Shown piece by piece: positions 6,001 to 7,625 of a stretch of DNA of 7,625 bases. Each line of letters opens with the position of its first letter. Position 1 is the stretch's first letter. Both the position numbers and the translations under genes were made by a program. The DNA is from Candidatus Pacearchaeota archaeon. GTDB lineage: Archaea; Nanoarchaeota; Nanoarchaeia; Pacearchaeales; GW2011-AR1. The stretch spans positions 1 through 7,625 of the forward strand of contig NZER01000073.1 of assembly GCA_002690445.1 (NCBI GenBank), read 5' to 3'. Under the pieces are notes generated by a model, which ran no database searches, had not been told where the DNA came from, and saw nothing but the letters and a program-made list of their open reading frames with translations.

Positions 6001-7625
6001 GGATATGCCCATCAGCTGGGTGTTTCAAGAAATGCCCAAAGACTCAACAAGGTGAAACCTAGCGCAAAGAATTTTGCTGCACTGTTTCCGTTTGCATCGT
6101 TCCTTATTCATGACATGAATTCACTATCCAAGGGGAATGCCCTTCAGTCTTTTGGTGTAGAGGGAATGAAATACAACTATAAGGCAATAAGAGACTCTTT
6201 AGGAGATATTGTTGAAAATCCTCGGCAGCCCGGAGATTTTACGTTTGAAAACCTCTTGGGCGGAGGTCAGGGGAATTTAAGAAGTCTAGTCGGTGGAAAA
6301 TTTGAAGCCGTTAAATTCTTGGGTGGTCGAGGCCTGTTTGGGCAGGCGGGAAAGTTGGCTCAGGAAGGGGGACTAATAACAACCCTTGCCACGACCGCCC
6401 CCAAAGGATGGTATAAAGGGCTCAATCGATATAAGGGCATAACGGACCCTGAAAAGAGCGTATCAGAGTTTTACTTTGGTGACGGTAGCATATTTAAAGG
6501 TAACATATTAGGTAGCATTATTGATGAATCGGTGGGTGTTATAAAAGCGCTTAGCGCGGAACTTGCTGCGGCAAAACAGAACGCGGCCGCTGCCCCGGTA
6601 GCAGGGGGAGCTATAGGTGCGGGGGTACAACTGCCCGGCTTCAATGCGACAGGTGGTCCTATTGACTGGTCTCCAAGAGGAACTGACACCGTTCCCACGA
6701 TGTTAACACCCGGCGAGTTTGTTATGAGAAAATCCGCCGTAGACAAGTACGGCGTGGGCTTTATGACTGCTATTAATGAAGGCAGAGGAACCTCTGGGAG
6801 ATATAAGCACGCTGGTGGTGTTGCTAGCGGTAGTGTTTCACAGTTTGGCCCACAAGAAGACTTGCGTATCGATAGAGTGTTAAGCAACACGCAAACAACC
6901 TCCAAAACCGTTAAGAAGATAGCGGGCATGATAACCAATGTGGACAGTAAAACCACTAATCAGGAAGACCTATTAAATAGTTTTAACACAATGAGTGAAG
7001 CTGATTCGGCACTTTCCGCCCAAATCCAGTCGGGACTCTCCGCCATATTCAATCAGCGAATAGAACTCCCCGCAGATCTTGGTGCGGGTATTGTTGGTGA
7101 TATAACAGGTGTATTTTTGGCTCAGCTTGGCACCCTCAGGCAGTTGCTCGATGGAGACCATGACTTCTTGAAACGGCAGTCGCAGACTAATTTCTGGCGC
7201 TTGGCAAACGCCATACCAGCAATGATGAGACCTTTTAATCCGGCGCCACCCCCTCAGTTTATGGCCACGGGAGGTATGGCTAGAGGAACCGACACTGTTC
7301 CCGCAATGTTAACTCCCGGCGAATTTGTAATGAAGAAAAGCGCTGTTGATAAGTATGGCGTAGGCTTTATGAGAAGTCTTAATAATGGCGCCTCTCCTAC
7401 ATCAAGGTCAAGAGGTGTACAATACCTTCAAAATGGAGACTTAGCAACATCGGGTGGCGGAAACCTCTTTGCAGGGGTCGGAGATATTGTTTCTTCAATT
7501 AGTGACTCTTTATCCGCCTTTACGCAAGCTTTTAGCTTATTTAGTGGGCTTTCTAACCTGCTAAGCAATACAATTAATAGTATGGCAGACATGAATATAA
7601 CCCATACAATTAACATTAATGGAAG
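1..7625 (+). CDS. Giant phage tail tape measure-like protein, internal fragment (both ends open)
   Basis: Frame 1 is open for all 2,541 codons; start and stop lie outside the window, so no start can be chosen. A tape measure protein fills the tail tube, sets tail length during assembly and leaves the virion at DNA ejection. Support: a long helical Ala/Met/Lys/Glu/Gln-rich region (residues 1-1315) with a heptad coiled coil (about 259-295), hydrophobic segments (about 349-574), and three Gly-flanked modules with core GTDTVPxMLTPGEFV (residues 1333, 2227 and 2429 onward), a motif I recall from the C-terminal parts of phage tape measure proteins. A beta-like NITHTINING motif closes the window. 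The only Cys is residue 416. No peptidase or lysozyme motif was recognised. Many tape measure proteins have several hundred to about 2,000 residues, so this one is unusually long. Another giant virion protein, for example an ejected internal protein, is the main alternative. The phage origin is more certain than the exact role. Confidence 0.85.
115..288 (+). repeat. Tandem 29-residue protein repeat (two units)
   Basis: Two adjacent 29-codon units, 115-201 and 202-288, align without gaps. They share 13 of 29 residues, including the patterns ADAxKGI and DNIM followed by T(5)PL; most other differences are conservative (I/V, L/M, A/S). The DNA of the units has diverged, so this is an old protein-level duplication. 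Both units look amphipathic and helical. Short helical repeats are common in the rod of tape measure proteins, where gain or loss of units alters length. Further, more degenerate units may lie upstream of the window. Confidence 0.7.
289..744 (+). other. Helical N-terminal segment of the rod
   Basis: Residues 97-248 of the fragment are predicted by eye to be mainly helical. A charged part (LDGEFKKFGKEL onward, about 289-480) is followed by a Met/Ala/Gln-rich part (about 547-735) with regularly spaced Met, Leu and Ala. Pro is rare, and there is no Trp, His or Cys. I recognise no domain family. The composition suits the packed helical rod of a tape measure protein but is not specific for it. Confidence 0.5.
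745..885 (+). other. Beta-like motif followed by heptad coiled coil
   Basis: A short alternating motif (SINNITINSA, 745-774) leads directly into a regular coiled coil. Core residues at nucleotides 790 (L), 799 (L), 811 (L), 820 (A), 832 (I) and 841 (L) follow strict 3-4 spacing, with Glu, Lys, Gln and Arg between them. The coil spans roughly five heptads and ends at the Gly-rich hinge. Such a coil is a likely self-association site; tape measure proteins are present in several copies per tail. The oligomeric state cannot be read from the sequence. Confidence 0.7.
886..960 (+). repeat. Gly/Met-rich low-complexity hinge with ATG and GGT triplet runs
   Basis: The encoded stretch alternates Gly and Ala, then has four Met in a row (ATG x4, 913-924) and five Gly in a row (GGT x5, 925-939). 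It separates the coiled coil from the hydrophobic cluster and is probably a flexible linker. Pure triplet runs can gain or lose units by replication slippage without shifting the frame, so the length here may vary between relatives. Confidence 0.8.
961..1149 (+). other. Hydrophobic segment 1 (Met/Ala/Gly-rich)
   Basis: After a Met/Ala/Gly-rich lead (961-1000) and a short polar stretch (about 1003-1038), two hydrophobic runs occur: 1045-1101, rich in Met, Leu, Gly and Ile, and 1105-1149. They are separated by a Lys-Gly turn and followed by an Ala-rich helix. Hydrophobic segments of this type occur in many tape measure proteins and are thought to contact or enter the host inner membrane during DNA ejection. 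The Met/Gly bias makes this a weaker transmembrane candidate than the segment at 1354. Confidence 0.55.
1354..1419 (+). other. Hydrophobic segment 2, candidate transmembrane helix
   Basis: Twenty-two uncharged, mostly hydrophobic residues (from GAALMAAG to TYVIM) are bounded by Lys-Lys before and Arg-Ser-Lys after. Length and flanking charges match a single membrane-spanning helix. In a tape measure protein this would be a candidate for membrane insertion at ejection, not a resident membrane anchor. Packing inside the tail tube is also possible. Confidence 0.6.
1588..1740 (+). other. Hydrophobic segments 3 and 4, candidate transmembrane hairpin
   Basis: The first run, about 24 residues at 1588-1659, starts at the only Trp of the N-terminal 1,400 residues and is rich in Ala, Ile and Val. 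After a Thr-Gly-Gly turn, a second Ala/Gly/Val-rich run spans 1663-1722. There is no charged residue between 1588 and 1722; the first is Glu at 1723. The turn between two uncharged helices suggests a helical hairpin. This is the most hydrophobic part of the window. Confidence 0.6.
1741..2280 (+). other. Mixed helical region without recognised domain
   Basis: Residues 581-760 are Ala-, Glu- and Met-rich with a second, weaker hydrophobic patch (about 1900-1960, TGLATGAIGASAAFAAF). This patch is followed by acidic amphipathic sequence. Spacing of Leu, Met and Ala suggests helices. I cannot assign a family. Confidence 0.45.
2281..2520 (+). other. Ala/Lys/Glu/Gln-rich long charged helix
   Basis: About 80 residues are dominated by Ala, Lys, Glu and Gln, with no Pro or Gly. 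Repeated patterns such as EQAKKAREAQEK and ADKKAEKAAAQK resemble the long solvent-exposed helix of TolA-type proteins. That is a likeness of composition and not evidence of homology. It most likely forms an extended single helix or a weak coiled coil in the rod. Confidence 0.7.
2521..3240 (+). other. Helical rod region, no recognised domain
   Basis: Residues 841-1080 are amphipathic and charged, with Leu/Ile spacing typical of helices and little Pro. There is no Trp, His or Cys. The last part (3181-3240) becomes Gly- and Asn-rich (NAGLGLNLRAGGPN) and may be a loop before the next coiled coil. No catalytic or binding motif was seen. Confidence 0.45.
3241..3480 (+). other. Coiled-coil-prone helix
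   Basis: A Gln/Lys/Glu/Leu/Ser-rich stretch with hydrophobic spacing runs from about 3250 to 3480 (for example KLQNEQKQLADETKQLTANL). A short Gly-Ser-Gly break lies near 3310-3320. It resembles a segmented coiled coil of about 70 residues. Confidence 0.6.
3481..3945 (+). other. Helical segment leading into module 1
   Basis: Residues 1161-1315 are helical in character. A Gly-containing middle (3600-3665) is followed by an acidic amphipathic helix (3778-3936, with Glu-Glu pairs, ATQLANQEAGK and IQRIGELIMVLKNE). This last helix runs directly into module 1. A helix ahead of the Gly-Gly and TDTVP region fits the arrangement I recall for tape measure proteins. Confidence 0.5.
3946..4125 (+). repeat. 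TDTVP module, copy 1
   Basis: The module starts with Met-Gly-Gly and continues through a 13-residue spacer to the core GTDTVPAMLTPGEFV (3997-4041). It then reads VNKTAAKKN, an Asn-Ser-Gly turn and YLAGGG (4108-4125). The core is identical to that of copy 3, but the part after it lacks the KSAVDKYGVGFM sequence shared by copies 2 and 3, so copy 1 is a separate subtype. I recall similar modules in phage tape measure proteins; their function is not known to me. Gly-rich edges suggest a small folded unit between flexible linkers. Confidence 0.85.
4666..4692 (+). other. Gly-rich linker A
   Basis: The encoded sequence SGGVGSGGGG is flexible and lies between a Trp-, Pro- and Gly-containing part and an acidic helical part. 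It probably marks a domain boundary inside the block between modules 1 and 2. Confidence 0.6.
5323..5355 (+). other. Gly-rich linker B
   Basis: The encoded sequence AGGGGIGGPGG separates a helical Tyr/Trp-containing part from the following part with a Trp-Trp pair (5422-5427). It is a likely domain boundary. The DNA here contains G runs of five and six bases, where sequencing or assembly errors are plausible, but the frame stays open on both sides. Confidence 0.6.
6646..6819 (+). repeat. TDTVP module, copy 2
   Basis: The unit begins Ala-Thr-Gly-Gly, has a short Pro/Trp spacer, then GTDTVPTMLTPGEFV (6679-6723), MRKSAVDKYGVGFM and a Gly-rich tail ending YKHAGG. From 6679 to 6765 it matches copy 3 at 27 of 29 residues, the changes being Thr for Ala and Arg for Lys. 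The single Thr in place of Ala after VP is the only change in the 15-residue core among the three copies. Confidence 0.87.
6820..7260 (+). other. Helical spacer between modules 2 and 3
   Basis: About 147 residues begin with a Ser/Gly-rich and acidic piece, continue through a polar Thr/Asn/Lys-rich helix (6880-6970) and Leu/Gln-rich amphipathic helices (6990-7150), and end in a Pro-rich stretch (NPAPPPQF, 7240-7260) next to module 3. No family was recognised. Confidence 0.45.
7261..7437 (+). repeat. TDTVP module, copy 3
   Basis: The unit begins Met-Ala-Thr-Gly-Gly, with a very short spacer (MAR) before GTDTVPAMLTPGEFV (7285-7329). It continues MKKSAVDKYGVGFM, an Asn-Asn-Gly turn, a Ser/Arg-rich stretch and VQYLQNG. 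It shares with copy 1 the core and the final Tyr-Leu plus Gly ending, and with copy 2 the middle section, so the three together define the module borders. Confidence 0.87.
7438..7625 (+). other. Hydrophobic helix and beta-like motif near the protein C-terminus
   Basis: After module 3 comes a Gly/Ser-rich linker, then a Phe/Leu/Ser-rich amphipathic helix (7465-7580) and the alternating motif MNITHTINING (7591-7623) at the window edge. I recall a similar strand followed by a final helix at the end of tape measure proteins, so the stop codon may lie a short distance downstream. That distance is an inference, since no stop is in the window. Confidence 0.55.

Larger units (their letters stand above)
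4126..6645 (+). other. Large unassigned block between modules 1 and 2
   Basis: These 840 residues differ from the N-terminal rod: 14 Trp, many Tyr, Phe, Pro and Gly, and few long charged helices, all typical of folded domains. Gly-rich linkers at 4666-4692 and 5323-5355 divide it into three parts, about 4126-4665, 4693-5322 and 5356-6645. A short Ala-rich helix lies at 5806-5890, and Gly-rich segments lie at 6256-6366. I found no HExxH, no paired His metal site and no convincing lysozyme signature. Possible roles are tail-tip or baseplate contact, or transfer into the host; these are inferences from position only. No family was recognised. Confidence 0.5.

Noticed and set aside
6471..6956. 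Minus-strand open frame of 161 codons
   Set aside because: It lies opposite module 2 and its surroundings and has a Pro/Leu/Ala-rich shadow composition. The + strand module is clearly the constrained reading.

Overview
The window is one continuous protein-coding stretch. Reading the + strand from base 1 in frame 1 gives 2,541 complete codons without a stop, and the frame is still open at both edges, so this is the interior of one very large gene whose start and stop lie outside. I see no gene boundary, RNA gene, promoter, terminator, insertion sequence or CRISPR array. The protein looks like a tail tape measure protein of a tailed bacteriophage (Caudoviricetes) or prophage. It has a long, Ala/Met/Lys/Glu-rich, mostly helical N-terminal part with coiled coils and hydrophobic segments. 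It also has three copies of a Gly-flanked module with the core GTDTVPxMLTPGEFV, which I recall from the C-terminal parts of phage tape measure proteins, notably environmental phages. The host cannot be told from the sequence. Base composition is moderate, and ATA (Ile), AGA (Arg) and CTA (Leu) codons are common.

Layout. Bases 1-744: helical region starting with a tandem 29-residue repeat. Bases 745-885: short beta-like motif, then a regular heptad coiled coil. Bases 886-960: Gly/Met-rich low-complexity hinge. Bases 961-1740: a cluster of hydrophobic, potentially membrane-inserting segments separated by Ala-rich helices. Bases 1741-3945: long helical rod, including an Ala/Lys/Glu/Gln-rich stretch and two further coiled-coil-prone stretches. 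Bases 3946-4125: module 1. Bases 4126-6645: about 840 residues of Trp-containing, more globular-looking sequence that I cannot assign to a family, divided by Gly-rich linkers. Bases 6646-6819: module 2. Bases 6820-7260: helical spacer ending in a Pro-rich stretch. Bases 7261-7437: module 3. Bases 7438-7625: hydrophobic helix and a beta-like motif of a kind I associate with the end of tape measure proteins.

In such proteins the helical rod sets tail length during assembly, the hydrophobic segments are candidates for contact with the host membrane at DNA ejection, and the C-terminal part is expected near the tail tip or baseplate. The most unusual points are the great length, the triplicated module, the large unassigned block between modules 1 and 2, and the sharp change in Trp and His content near module 1.
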